DNA from: Phycomyces blakesleeanus NRRL 1555(-)
Lineage: Eukaryota; Mucoromycota; Mucoromycetes; Mucorales; Phycomycetaceae
Assembly (NCBI RefSeq): GCF_001638985.1
Contig: NW_017265140.1
Location: 434,001 to 498,000 of the forward strand
DNA: 64,000 bases
Reading direction: 5' to 3'
The notes beneath the pieces are model-generated. The model worked only from the letters and a program-made list of their open reading frames with translations, ran no database searches and had not been told where the DNA came from. Position 1 is the first letter of the stretch; each line of letters opens with the position of its first letter. Below, piece by piece: positions 24,118 through 36,508 of this stretch. The position numbers and the translations under genes are program-made.

Positions 24118-26447
24118 CGTGGTATGTAATCAAAGATGGGGAACAGTCATGTCTTCCTGCCAACTAAATTTCTTTTTTTTTTATACCTATGGCAAAGTAC
24201 AAGAGTATATTGACATATTAAATGATAGATAAACTACTGCTATGCTTGCTTGTAGTCGCTCGCAAAAAGAAAAGGTTTACACTTTGATTTTTTGTAGTTC
24301 AATATGTGAAATATTTAGTAAGAACCCTTATAAGCATAAATGCTTTATTTTTCAGCTCGAAAAAAAAATGTATCCCAGTCAGTGTTTGACTGTATTGGTG
24401 ATATTGAATTGTATTCAATATAAAATGTATCTCATTAATCTGTGTCTTCCTAAGAATATACATGTAGTATGTTCTATCACATTTTCGAAATTCTTGTTCA
24501 ATATAAATATAAACACATATATATGTATTCCATTACTTCTTCTTGGGCTGTATATAAATCATATTTGGTATCAAAGTCTGTTGCTATGGAGATATATCTA
24601 TTATATCTAAATAGAAAGTGTGCCTGTTAATTAGTACAGGAAAGTTGAGCTAACTATAACGATATTTTGTTATAATTTTCTTTTTTAAATTATGAGAATA
24701 CTATGGAGTGGAAAATGGCGACTTTATTAGGACCATGTGCAGCAATTACTTTAAAGAAAACTTTATATATATATATAATAAAATTTTCACGTCGGTAATT
24801 AAATAAAGCCGAAAAATAAAAGTATTCGCAGCAGCTACCTTTAAACAAACAAAAAAAGCATTACAAGTATTCTACTTGTTATTCACTCTTCATCATTACT
24901 TCATTGGTAAAGACAAGCTTTGTAAAGAAGAGCAAAGGTCAATTAAAAGGTTTCAATAGAGAAAATGATTGCTCTTTTTTTTTTAAAAAAAAAAAGAATA
25001 ATTTAAAACTGATTTTTGGAAGCATTTCCGGGGTTTCAAGTGCATTTAGGGTAGTATTTTCTTTAAACAACGTTCTCTCTCCTCCATAACACACACATAA
25101 AGTACAAATTATAACAAGCTGATTCATTAGACCTTTCACATATTCTAACGGCTTTCCATAAGAGTATCCTGGAAACACATGACATTAACCAGGTTTGAGG
25201 ATTTATTTTATTTTTTGTCAGGGATACTCTCCTGACGTTTATTTCCTCTGAAATTTGACTGTCAAATTGTATATGTCAGTTTTTTGTCTCACAAGACGAT
25301 CCTTTGGAATATTCTCTGTTGGTATCACGGTACATGCAACTTTGAAAGAAAGAAAGAAAAATAAAATAAAAACAAGGGTGAACCTATCAGAAATCATGCC
25401 ATTATGTCGTGATTTGGTAAAGAATATGTCGGAAATTCAAGGCAGGAGCAAGATCTTTCTATTCCACAAGCCGTATTCAGACTTTTTAACCAAATCCTGT
25501 TCTCAAGACAATTAAGATCGATACGTCTGGGATGATTTATAAAAATATCAATTAATAATAGACAAATGAAAGCCGATTGTAATATTTACCTTGGAAAACT
25601 ATGACAGATTATATTTGGTGTTTAGGAGCGCCGATCTGTATGAGGGTTAGAAGCTTTCTAAAGTTATATATATATATATTATAAAAAACATAGAAATATA
25701 TGGATGTACCAAATTTTATAGATAGAAAAATACATCGTTAAATAATAAAATACGATAATTAACGTTTACTATATATTGGATATACATAATTATCCATGAC
25801 ATACATACATAAATACATACAAGAGGAGATTGAAGGAAATACCTCTTTATAATATTCTCTCTGGTTTTTCTTCTTCTCTTATTATGTTAAATACCTCTGC
25901 TAAATTCTTAAGCTACAGGAAACCCAAACACAAATAATAAGCGATAAATATATTGCATTATAGAATATGTTTTAATCAAATTATTTCTAGGGATATTTTT
26001 TGAATATTCTTTCCATGATGGTTCCCCAAAAACTACAGCCAATGACATGATAAGAACTCTTTTCAATCTACAAGATACATACATAAAATATCCTCTTTTT
26101 ATCTATGTACTCTATTTATTTCTATTTAGTAAATAGCATAGATAAAATATATGTATATTTTGCCTAAAATAGTTCACATTTATAAATATATTAAAAAGAC
26201 GTAAATAAATTTACCCGATTGGGTTTATTTATTGATTTATTGATTTTTGGCTTTGTTATAAAGATAATAATAATAATAAGTTAATAATTGGTTTATTGGT
26301 AAATAGTAAGTCGGTAGAAAAAGACATAAATAATACTAGAGAGATTAACATATAGATATAGATATATCTTTCTCTATTGTTTTTTTAAGAGGGGATGGAT
26401 GGATCTAATTTTATAGAGCAGATCGCTGGTAATAACTATATATTAAT
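24118..26447. other. Spacer between the Rad9-like gene and the GPI-protein gene
   Basis: No gene that I can support. Around 25200-25510 short open stretches occur on both strands (minus strand KVACTVIPTENIPKDRLVRQ, plus strand VNLSEIMPLCRDLVKNMSE), but neither joins into a longer frame nor resembles a family I know. The rest is AT-rich with TA and ATAC repeats. A 122-codon frame at 24242-24610 is Ile/Leu/Tyr/Cys-rich low-complexity translation and is probably chance. Confidence 0.4.
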
Positions 26448-27080
26448 TTAGATGAGGGCAGCGACGGCAGCACCGATCAAGGTAACGACACCGACGGCAG
26501 CAACGTTGTTGGAAGCAGCGCTGCTGTAGCCACCGCCACCGTGGTGGTCAGAGGAAGTGCTGGATTCAGCAGCGGCGGCAGAGGAAGAGGCATCACCGTG
26601 GCCGTGGTAGCCAGATCCACTGCTGGAGACAGCGGCAGAGGGAGCGGCAGAGGAAGCGGCACCGTGGCCACCGTGGGCAGCAGAAGAGGACTCGGCGGCA
26701 GGTGCAGCAGCAGAGGCAGCTACAGAGGACTCAGCGGCACTCTTGACGGTGAACTGACCGGTGTAGGACTGGTTGGGGGAGGTGCCGAAGACAAAGGCGT
26801 AGTCAGTACCGGCAGGGGTATCAGCGGGAATTTCCCAGGTGTAGGTGCCAGAGGAGGCGTCAACGTTGGTAGCAATGACGCTAACGGGCTGGAGGGCAGT
26901 AGAGAGGCCCTGGGAGAAGACGATCTGGGAGATCTGGTCGACTGTGGGGTTAACCCAGCTGATGATGGCGGACTTTCCGGCAGTGTAGACGGTGCCGGTC
27001 AAGGGAGAGGTAACGCTGACAATGTTATCAGCAGAGACGGCGGCAACAGCCAAAGCGAGGATAGCAGAGAAGATCTTCAT
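26448..27080 (-). CDS. Secreted GPI-anchored Ser/Ala-rich protein with Kre9/Knh1-type domain
   Basis: A single-exon gene of 210 residues. A signal peptide (MKIFSAILALAVAAVSA) is followed by a beta-sandwich domain of about 100 residues (VTSPLTGTVYTAGKSAIISW to YTGQFTVKSA), typical of the fungal Ser-Thr-rich GPI-anchored (Kre9/Knh1-like) family. Next comes a Ser/Ala/Gly/His-rich stalk of about 75 residues and a hydrophobic C-terminus (VAAVGVVTLIGAAVAALI) after small residues, which fits a GPI-attachment signal. It should be a cell-surface or wall protein; members of this family are linked to wall glucan. Codon use is much more GC-rich and uniform than in neighbouring genes, which suggests high expression. 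The His-Gly repeats (HGGHG, HHGGGG) could bind metal, but that is only a guess. Confidence 0.85.
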   Translation of the reverse strand: MKIFSAILALAVAAVSADNIVSVTSPLTGTVYTAGKSAIISWVNPTVDQISQIVFSQGLSTALQPVSVIATNVDASSGTYTWEIPADTPAGTDYAFVFGTSPNQSYTGQFTVKSAAESSVAASAAAPAAESSSAAHGGHGAASSAAPSAAVSSSGSGYHGHGDASSSAAAAESSTSSDHHGGGGYSSAASNNVAAVGVVTLIGAAVAALI

Positions 27081-27154
27081 TGTTATTAGATGTAAGAGTG
27101 AAAAAAGAAGTAGTTAATTTTTTTATCTGACAATTGATTTGAATTGACAAGTCC

Positions 27155-27164
27155 TTTTATATAA
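27155..27164 (-). promoter_or_regulatory. TATA box of the GPI-protein gene
   Basis: On the minus strand TTATATAAAAGG lies about 75-80 bp before the start codon at 27080. The clear TATA box agrees with the high-expression codon bias of this gene. Confidence 0.6.
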
Positions 27165-30100
27165 ACGTAAAAAAAAAAAAAAATTGGTTTATTTTACTTA
27201 TCAGATCTTAACCAAAAAAGAAACTATAGGAAGATCTGATTTCGGTTAACGTGAGACACAAAAACTATAACCCATAATACAAGAGTCTTAGTAATTTGTG
27301 TTCTCCAGATTATTAGTGGGTATTTGTTTATTCTGACGGTAGAGTAGCGAATGAAACTCTTTATCTCTGTTTCAAAAATATATATATGTATGTATAATAG
27401 ATCAAATTTTCTGGTCGTTCCTTAATAAAGAAATCATATACATATATACATATAAAAATAAAAATAAAAATTATCTCTACTTAAAGACCACCTCTGTTTC
27501 TTTATTAGAAAATCGAAGAAGAAAAATAATCTAATCTAATACAATATGATCTAATATAAAATAAAAATAAAGGATCTTGAAATATTTAGAAATCAGTTGG
27601 CGCCGCATTAAGTATAATTTATTAAAAAGGAAAAATGTAAAGTGTAAAATGGTGGTAAAGGTACAATCCTTTCTCCTCTAGTTTTTTTTTTGGGTTTTTG
27701 GTTTTTGGTTTTTGTCTTTTGACCAGCTTGTTGCGAATCACCGCGCCATTGGGCTTTGATTGCCCAAATTAAGATATTTTAAAGATCTGATAAGTTGTAT
27801 ACATGTACACCAACATATCTCTATATATGGATTGATTGATCTATACTTTCCTCCCTACAAAGATAAAAAAAAACCAGTGACAGTGGAAAGGTTGTCCTGC
27901 CAAAAAAAAAAAAGACTTTGATTTTTTATTGAAGAGACTTGGTAGGCGGCATACGGCTTTTGGCACAAGCCGAGATCCGGGGGCTGTTTAAATCTATGGT
28001 GGTACCTGAATATACCAATACAAACTAGAAAACTCAGAGGATCTGATTAGCTAAAGGTGGGACATCGGAGAAGTATTGTCTAGCTTTAGTGACAACTCCT
28101 ATATATATATATTATTTAGTTATTATTATGTGCGTATGTAAAAGTTAAGAACATGAGCATTAATACAGACACAGACACAAATACATCAATTGGCACAGAA
28201 AATCAAGTGCTATAACAATCATTAGATACCATGTCTTTTCTTGTAAATATCTGTAGTAATTGGCGCTGTAAATCAAAGAATATGTTGTATTCACTTGAAA
28301 TATTGAAGAAAACAAGAAAACAAATCTATTTGTTAAATGATTAACCTAGGGTGCACATGCCACTGAATACGCACTAAATCTGTTGAGTTTGTTAATGTGT
28401 AATACCAGCTTCATTCATTATCATTCGAGTATTATTATTATTTTAAACTAAAAAGAAAAAAAAGAAAAGTCCAATGGCCTTTATGTCCTAGGTACACCCA
28501 ATGAAGGTGGTCATGACCTTACACAAGCTCTGGACATTACTGTTTCTTTCTCAGCCAGCGTGAGTCTATATGGTCTGAAAGGACCCTGAATATTGTAATA
28601 TAATTTTCGTTGATATTACTGGGTATGATGTATGATGAAGAGTCAATTATGCTGTAAAGCTCCATCTGTATTCTGCTTGGAGAAATTTTATCCGGCCAAT
28701 GTGTTGGCTTCTTTTGCTTAAAGTTACCCAGTCAGATAATCCAATGAGAAATTATTTGACTGAGTATTCATGTTTCGACATACATATATATATATATATA
28801 TTATTTTACTCAATTAAAGGATAGCAACAAGCTATATTGCAACAACATCTAGGTAAATGATCTATAGGATATAGAAGTAAAGCATATCTTCTAAATAGTA
28901 TTTAAACAAGTAGTTACACTAGCTAGATTCAATGTGTGACTTTTTTCTTTTATAATTTATCTAATATTTACAATTGTCTTGTACATTGTTAAACTGATCG
29001 TTGTAAGATATCTTGAAGCAAAAACTTATCTAGCCAATCTGTGTGTGGGATTTTCTCTCTTTGTTCTTATTCTTATAAGAGTCTCAATAACAGCATAGTA
29101 TAAGCACACTCTTTTCAATTTACTGTATTTTACTGTAATCAAAATTTGACTGATATTGGGAGTGTTATTTTCAATGTTTTCATACTTGTCATTACCCTTG
29201 AGTATTGAGAGTACCAGGTTTTATTTATTTATTTTGTTTAACCCGCGGAATTTTTAAAGTAAAATTTTGGTTTTTATTATCAGGATATGTATATTCTTTA
29301 GAGGTTGATTAATCAAACCAATCAGTCGCTTGTTCGTGATTGTTTACAAATCTGTGTGAGAATATCGATCCATTACTACTGTTATGCTGTATATTATATT
29401 GAATAAGTCTTATAATATACTACTTTATGGTACGAGTTGTTGTACAAATTGATTGTTTACAAATTTCTCAGGGGTAACGATCAAATCATTTATATAAATT
29501 AATATAATAGTATTATGTTAATAAGCTAGGGGTGCGTATTATCCCAACATAAAGAACGTTTTAGTATAGATAATTATATAATTATATAATTATACCACAG
29601 AAACTACCGCAATTGAGTCCCTTGCATCTGATAGATCTAATGAAAGTCCTTCCTTTTCTTTGGCCTTGTTCGTTTTATGAATGTTAAAATAAAATAACTT
29701 CGTTATTCTATTACTTGAAGCGATTCAATTATAAGAATCAACAATACATCGCTTAATATAAATTTGAGTCTGGCAAGGATTTTGAATATATATATATATA
29801 CATACATATAATCCTTTTTAACTTCTTTTTAAAATACACGATATTTTATCGAACCGAAACATAGATCAGCTAAATGAACAAGTAGTATAACTACATGGCT
29901 TGATCCAACGAAGCCTTCCTTTTTTCTAACATTCAATATACTTTGTTTAAAGATCTGCACGATGGTAAACAATAACAACTTTATAGGATATTCTTCCGCG
30001 ATTTATTTTGTAAGATTAAAACTAGTTTAATATTGAATTTTGATCAAGCATTACTTTTTCTCGCGTTTATATGATCAGATATACGCGTGTTTTTTAAATT

Positions 30101-30440
30101 TCAAATTTTTCTATTACTTTTCTACTGTAGTTTGAAAATAAAGAGACCTTTTCAATATCCCAACTTTTATCCTACCCTTATATATGTATATAGTTTGCAT
30201 CAGGACTATTTACTTTTGTTTTTAATTGACGCGAAATACCTTCCCTTACCACTTCCTTTACTCTTATGCAGCTCAGAATATTAATCACACAATGCCCTAA
30301 ATTATTCAACAAGCGTAATGAGTGTTCAAACAACATCTTGGAGCTGCCTGGTAAGGGCCAGGTTGAAAGATTTCTTTTTCTTCTATTGTCTGTCATGGCC
30401 AACTATGAACATGCATTATACAGTAGGATTCAAGATCGGT

Positions 30441-30468
<28 letters not shown>
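30441..30468. repeat. (TA)n microsatellite
   Basis: An uninterrupted TA dinucleotide run of about 28 bp in the gene-poor region. Similar shorter runs occur throughout the spacers. Confidence 0.9.
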
Positions 30469-30471
<3 letters not shown>

Positions 30472-32593
30472 ATATGTATTCTCTAATCAATAAATTTTGT
30501 ACGTACATGTACTGTTCTATACGTTTTTGGCTCTCTCTTTAGAGGAAGGGATTAAACAAAGTCTGTGACTCTCGCCCATACGGCCACTTTTGGCGGGAAA
30601 AAAGGTCAGATACAATCAATTATAGTTTTTCAAGGTAAATATTACAACCGGCTTTTATTTTCCTACTTAATTTTTTTTTATAAATTATTCCAGACGTAAC
30701 AATTCTAATTGATCAGATAGTATGATTTGGTTAAGGTTTGAAAGTTCATTTGTGGAATAGAGAAATGTTGCAGCTGCCTTGAAAACTTTTCGGCACATCC
30801 TTTACCAATTGCGACATAACATAGCAATTTCTGATAGGCTCATATGAGTTATTTATGCCGTAAGTACCGTGGGACTAAGAGAGAATGCCTCAGAGGATTT
30901 GTTGTGTGTAAAATAAAGACTAAAAAGTTTTAAAAGAATAATACTAGTAGAAAGAAAGATTAGAAGACGAAGAGTATAACAACAAAAAGGAAAATGCCTT
31001 TTGAACTTTCCTTAAAGTCTCTTTTTGTTGGTTCTTTTTTCCTGTAGTGCGATACGTTAAATTTACAAATTATATATCTATGTAGTTATTACTATTGACT
31101 AATAATATACACACACTTATGAACAGCACTCGTTGCTGTAATTATATCAAATTGACATAACAATGAGATTCTAAAGGCAAAATGGTAATCTACATTGTTA
31201 ATAAACAAGCCAAAGGAGCAACACTTTGTTTTCATTTTTAGCCTTTGTTTTTAAAAGAGTCTTTAGTTCGATTTACTGTTTATTTAAAATAATAATAAAG
31301 AATAAAATATTTTACAATGACTGAGCATTAACAAACAAAAAAAACCATTTTTCCTGTTGCTGTCGTTACCGCTGTTGTAGTAGTAGTAGTATTAGTAGTA
31401 TATAATAGTTCAATCTAGTGTATAGCTTACACTAGACACTATCGCGATTAAAGAAATGAATATATAAAAAAAAAAGAGTTTCTGGAAACAAGATCAAACC
31501 AACTTTAATCAACAAAAAGGAACTGTAAAATATTCTAAATAACCTTAATATAGAAATTGCTGCTCTATATTAAAATCCAGATCCAATTAAAATTAAATTG
31601 TTAATAGAACTTAATAAAATGTATTAAACAACAATTAACATATTTTTAAAAATATATATACCAAATAAGGACTCGCTAATCTCACTATCTGGTAACACTT
31701 TTTTTATATATTTAGTTAAATTCATACAAGATCAACCAAAGTACCATTTACTTTCTTCTTCTTGCATTGTTAAAGGTCTCTAATACCAAACAATAATACT
31801 CAATATACTTCTTCAGCAGAATTTTATAGTATAGTGAAAATCCCCTGATAGATTTTTTTTAATGTTTGAAATGCATAATCATAAAGAAAGAAAGAAAGAA
31901 AGAATACAGCATTGTGCGTAGACCATTTTTGGTTGCCTCGGAAAATTAAGTAAAGAAAATAGTCTTCTTTTGGAAAAAAAAATTTCCCCTTCTCCTTACC
32001 CTTTTCAATTTCACTTTTTACTCCCCCCCCCCCCCTTCTCTCAGCAATGTACTCATGAAAAGCAATGCTACGTTCTACTTGAAATTATTATTAAATTGCT
32101 TTAAAATATAATTTATTTATTTTTACTAACAATGGAAAACTTGTCTTCTTTAATGTTCATTCAAGAATAATCATCAATCGTATTCTAACAAGAATTACAC
32201 ATATTCTCTTTCTGTGCGTCTATGCCTTGAATGTTCTGTGTTTTGTAATACTTCTTTACCCTTCCTTCTTGTTTGTGTAAATCAGATAAACATACAAGTT
32301 TAACTTGCCTAATTTCGGCTATTGCCTTGTGATTTGATGTTCTTATATAATCCAAGACTGTTTTAATGAGCCGGAATATATATATATATATATTGATCTT
32401 TATTTTAAGAGAATAAAGACACAATCTCCTAAAACTAAAAGAAAACAGGCACTTCAAATAGAATAGAGATCTTTAACCAAAAGCATTATTATTGTTTAGC
32501 TATAAAGAATCATGGTAAAATGTTTTCTACAAGACATTAATTCGCTATTTGGCGGTCCGGAATCCACATAAGGTTTTCAAATGAAAATAAGTC

Positions 32594-32625
<32 letters not shown>
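32594..32625. repeat. (TTA)n microsatellite
   Basis: About ten uninterrupted TTA units. Confidence 0.9.
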
Positions 32626-32626
<1 letters not shown>

Positions 32627-33249
32627 GTTTCTAAGCCTTATCATACATTGCTTAGCAGATATTGTTCAGAGTTTGGATATAGTTTCCTATTGTCGTTAAC
32701 TTGCTCTTATTTTGCATATGACTTTATTGTAAGTATTATGATTATTAGCATTATTATTGCTTTATTATATATATATATATGTGTGTACAATTGATGCAGT
32801 GTAAATAATGAAGGTCAAGGGTAAGCAATCTATTGATATTATGGTACAAATGTAGTTTTGACAATCTTTGATAATAGATCTGATTCTCTACTTTATGCGT
32901 GTCCTACCTGAATACGCATAAAAAGAAAGAAAATTGAATTTATCATTAATGATGTGGCCCCACTTTTTTCTTATTCTTATTCTTTTCTCTTTCTCTTTCT
33001 CTCTCCTCTCTTGTATGTGTCCACATACATATACAAAGATGGAAAATGTGTAATTTTTGTATTATAACTTTTTCTTTTGTAGAGGTACTGCTTGTTGGTA
33101 ATTAATATTTAACCAATGTAGGATAAATGAGAATAAGAAGACATATTTATTAATAACATGTATGTGTATATGTATGCATATAGACTACAGGCTTATATAA
33201 TACATTTGCTCTTGTTTTGGGGGGCCAGGGGTATTGTACTCATCTAGGA

Positions 33250-33294
33250 AATAGCAATAGCAATAGCAATAGCAATAGCAATAGCAATAGCAAT
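33250..33294. repeat. (AATAGC)n hexanucleotide repeat
   Basis: Seven perfect AATAGC units plus AAT. They are contiguous, with no spacers, so this is a satellite and not a CRISPR array. Confidence 0.9.
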
Positions 33295-35558
33295 ATTATT
33301 AATATTATACTATGAAGTAAGTTTTTTTTTATTGGTTAATTAATCAGTCAGTCAGTTAGTTAGTCAGTTAGTTATCAATTTGCTACCCATGCCCACTCAT
33401 GCCACCCATACACCCACACACCCACACAAAAAGAAACAGAGAGAGAGAGAGAGAGAAATTTCCCACATGTCCAAGGTCCTTTTTTGAGTTTCCGTATATT
33501 TTCGATTTTATTTGAAGTTATAATTGGTTCACTAGGGTCTTCCGCAGTTATCGCTGATAATCTCGGGATCTCAAGCCCAGGCTCTTGGCAATCTCGATCA
33601 TAATTTCAGCTTTTTATTTTTGCAAAGCACCGGTTGAAAAATATTTTATTATAATTTATTAGTATTAGAATGATTTCTTTGCACAAAGTTCCAGGAACCT
33701 GCTCATTTTTGCTCTATTTGATATTTGATATTTGATATTTTTATTTTTATTTTTATCATTGGCGAACATGTGGGATGACAAGCTTCTCTTTCTTTCTTTC
33801 TTCACAGTATTAAGAATAAGGTACCCAAAAAATAACAAATCGAGACAAAAGAAAGAAAGAAAAAAGAAAGTCACTGTGAGTACCAAATAATATTATTCTC
33901 CAATGGATGAACCTTGATCATTGAAACGTGAGGACATCTGTTCTCGCCCGCAGACCATTCTCTCTCTCCCTCTCTTTCTTTTGATATTATTATCTTTAGA
34001 GCATCGTTTTCTTTTTTCTTTTTTACTCCTCCCTATTTTTAATCTCAGGTTGCTATGGATATAAATGTGTATTATGTATCGTTCCCACCCTAAATCCAAG
34101 GTGTTACAGCCTGCAACTTAATTAGGCAGTCTGAGATCAATGGATTTTCGACAAACATTATACAGTTTGTTATTTACACCCACATTGAAGGCCCAATTAA
34201 GCTCGTGCGGATCGACGTTCCAGGTTTTATCCACATGCAAATAGAGAAAATAAAAAAAAAGACAGCGTTCTTAGGACAAGTAAGGTAGCATAGCATAAAA
34301 TGGTTTATAATTTCTTTTATTTACTTGAAATTCACCAATTCAGTCCAACTTTACTTACTACACTCATATTCAAGTAAATTAGTCAATCAATCAGATAAAC
34401 ATTAATACAGTATAAAGTAAGATAGACCGAGCTTATTCTTTTTTTTTTGTTTCTCAATTACCATCATCACAAAATAATAAAAAAAAATTATCTAAAGTCA
34501 AGCACGTTGTTTATTACCAACCTACACGCCCAAAATTACTAAATAATGACCCTTGAATTATTTAAAAAAGCATTGTTATTATTATCTGTTTCTTGTTATC
34601 AAGATGCAGTACAAAAATCACAGTCCTGTGCATTTGACATGTTCTAAGCAAGGTTAAATGGTTCATTTTTCTTTTTTTTCTTCTTTGCAATGAAATGAGT
34701 AATATTAAGTAATAATACCAACATATATAAATCATTATCATTTTGTATAAAATAAAATAAAACAAAAAAAAGGGTTACCTCGAGGATTCTGACCAATCAA
34801 TATAAATCTCTCAAGATATTTTCACCACTGCGACCGAGTCACAGATTTGATCTTTTTTCTTTTTCTTTTTTAACAAAGTTGATAGGCGAAGAAACTCCAC
34901 GTGGAACAAAATCAACCACTCCTAGTAGAAAAGAAGTAAAAGAAAGTGCTCTACTTCCATTGTGTTGTTGTTGGTGATGTTGGCTTTTCTTTTCTTTTTA
35001 ATCTTTGTACATAGTGACATTTTTGTAGCTGCTGACATGCTATATTTGTATTTTTTTTGCATTTTGTTGGAATAAAGATAGATATAAAAAGATCGGATGA
35101 TTAATTTTTTTGGGTTTGTTGTGGTTTGTACAGAGTACAGAATTTGGATTAGACAAGTGGGAAAAAAAAAAGACTAATATTTGACACAAAATGGCTTAGA
35201 GTTTATCTATCCCAAGTACAAGCGAGTAAGGAATGGGTAGTAAGAATGAGGGGGAAAAGGAAGGAGAGAGATGAGGGGGGGTACTCAATCAAGCAAAGAA
35301 CAAATAAGAAAACCAAAAACCAAAAACCAAAAACCAAAAAAAGCTTAATTGCCACTGATTGGACAGCTCCCGAAAGAATCTACGATTAACATAATTTTTT
35401 TTTATTTAGTTTTATGCGTTTTATAAAAAAAAACAAATCGCAACTTTCTGTACTAAGTTTTATATTTGTTTCATTTGATATCATATAGACCCCCTCTATT
35501 ATGATTATGATTATTGTTTTCGTTATGCTGGTTACTTTGCCTGTTACCATGCTTAAAG

Positions 35559-35580
35559 CACACACACACACACACACACA
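35559..35580. repeat. (CA)n microsatellite
   Basis: Eleven CA units running into TATATATG. Confidence 0.9.
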
Positions 35581-36444
35581 TATATATGTATTTATGGACT
35601 GTTAAATACCTTGTAAGCATAACTGTCAACTATGTCACAATTAAACAAGATTTTGGTAAGAATGAAGTGAATATTATATCTGAGCATGATAAAAAGATCG
35701 ATCGATCGACCGATAGATAGATAGATATATGCATAAAATACATGGGTAAGATACATTTATAAATCGATCTCAATGGCCTTGACTTTGTCAGTTGCAATTG
35801 GTCTGGTCTTGCCTATATATATATTATTCTCTATCTTTCTTTACTACTGGCTCATGTTTGAGATGACAAGAATGTCTAAACTAACATTCAATGCAAAAGA
35901 AAAAGAAAAAAAAGGTCTCTAAAGCAAAGAGAGTGTAGTAACTCAGGCTACAATAATGCCATTGTAACTTGATTATATATTGTGCCTCCAATCGCATAGA
36001 TGCTCTAGTTACCGTATGCACACCAAATAAACCCGAGGCCGGAACTATCTTTAGTTTGACATCTATGGGTTCATTCAAAAATAAATTTAAATACATCTTG
36101 CACTTTACTACTTGGAACAGTAAATAACATGAAAGATTAATTTAAAGAAATATATATAAAAAATAAAATAAAATAAAATAAAATCAAGGCGCGTAACATA
36201 TTTAGGATTCAATAATCTTCAAAAATGGTGTTTTTTTCTTCTTTTTTTTTTGGTTGCGTCGGCAAACAAATTCCAATATTTTTTCTGCAATTGTTGCGAC
36301 CAAGCCGAGGAAATAAGCACATATGAAGACGCAAAAAAAAAAACAAAATAAATATCTGTTACGCAAATTCATTGAAGAAAAAAAAAAAATTAAATTCCAA
36401 CGCACACACACACACATACACAAAAACAGGATTTTTTTTTTTAA

Positions 36445-36508
36445 ATTTTGGGTTTTGGGGTTTTGTTTTGGGATTTGGGATTTGGGATTTGGGATTTGGG
36501 ATTTGGGA
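36445..36508. repeat. G-rich repeat, GGGATTT units
   Basis: Five perfect GGGATTT units plus GGGAT (36470-36508), preceded by TTTTGGGTTTTGGGGTTTTG. The pattern resembles telomere-type repeats and could fold into G-quadruplexes on the + strand. Confidence 0.85.

Noticed and set aside
24242..24610. 122-codon open frame
   Set aside because: Ile/Leu/Tyr/Cys-rich translation of AT-rich DNA, no family features and no promoter or splice context.
26541..27089. 182-codon frame on the + strand opposite the GPI-protein gene
   Set aside because: It is the mirror of a GC-rich, strongly codon-biased gene. Its Gly/Ser/Arg-rich translation has no domain.
28492..28610. Open stretch reading LYVLGTPNEGGHDL
   Set aside because: It recalls M20-peptidase strands, but only one short segment is present, with no partner exons or start.
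33250..33294. Possible CRISPR-like array (AATAGC repeats)
   Set aside because: Units are contiguous hexamers without spacers; a eukaryotic microsatellite.
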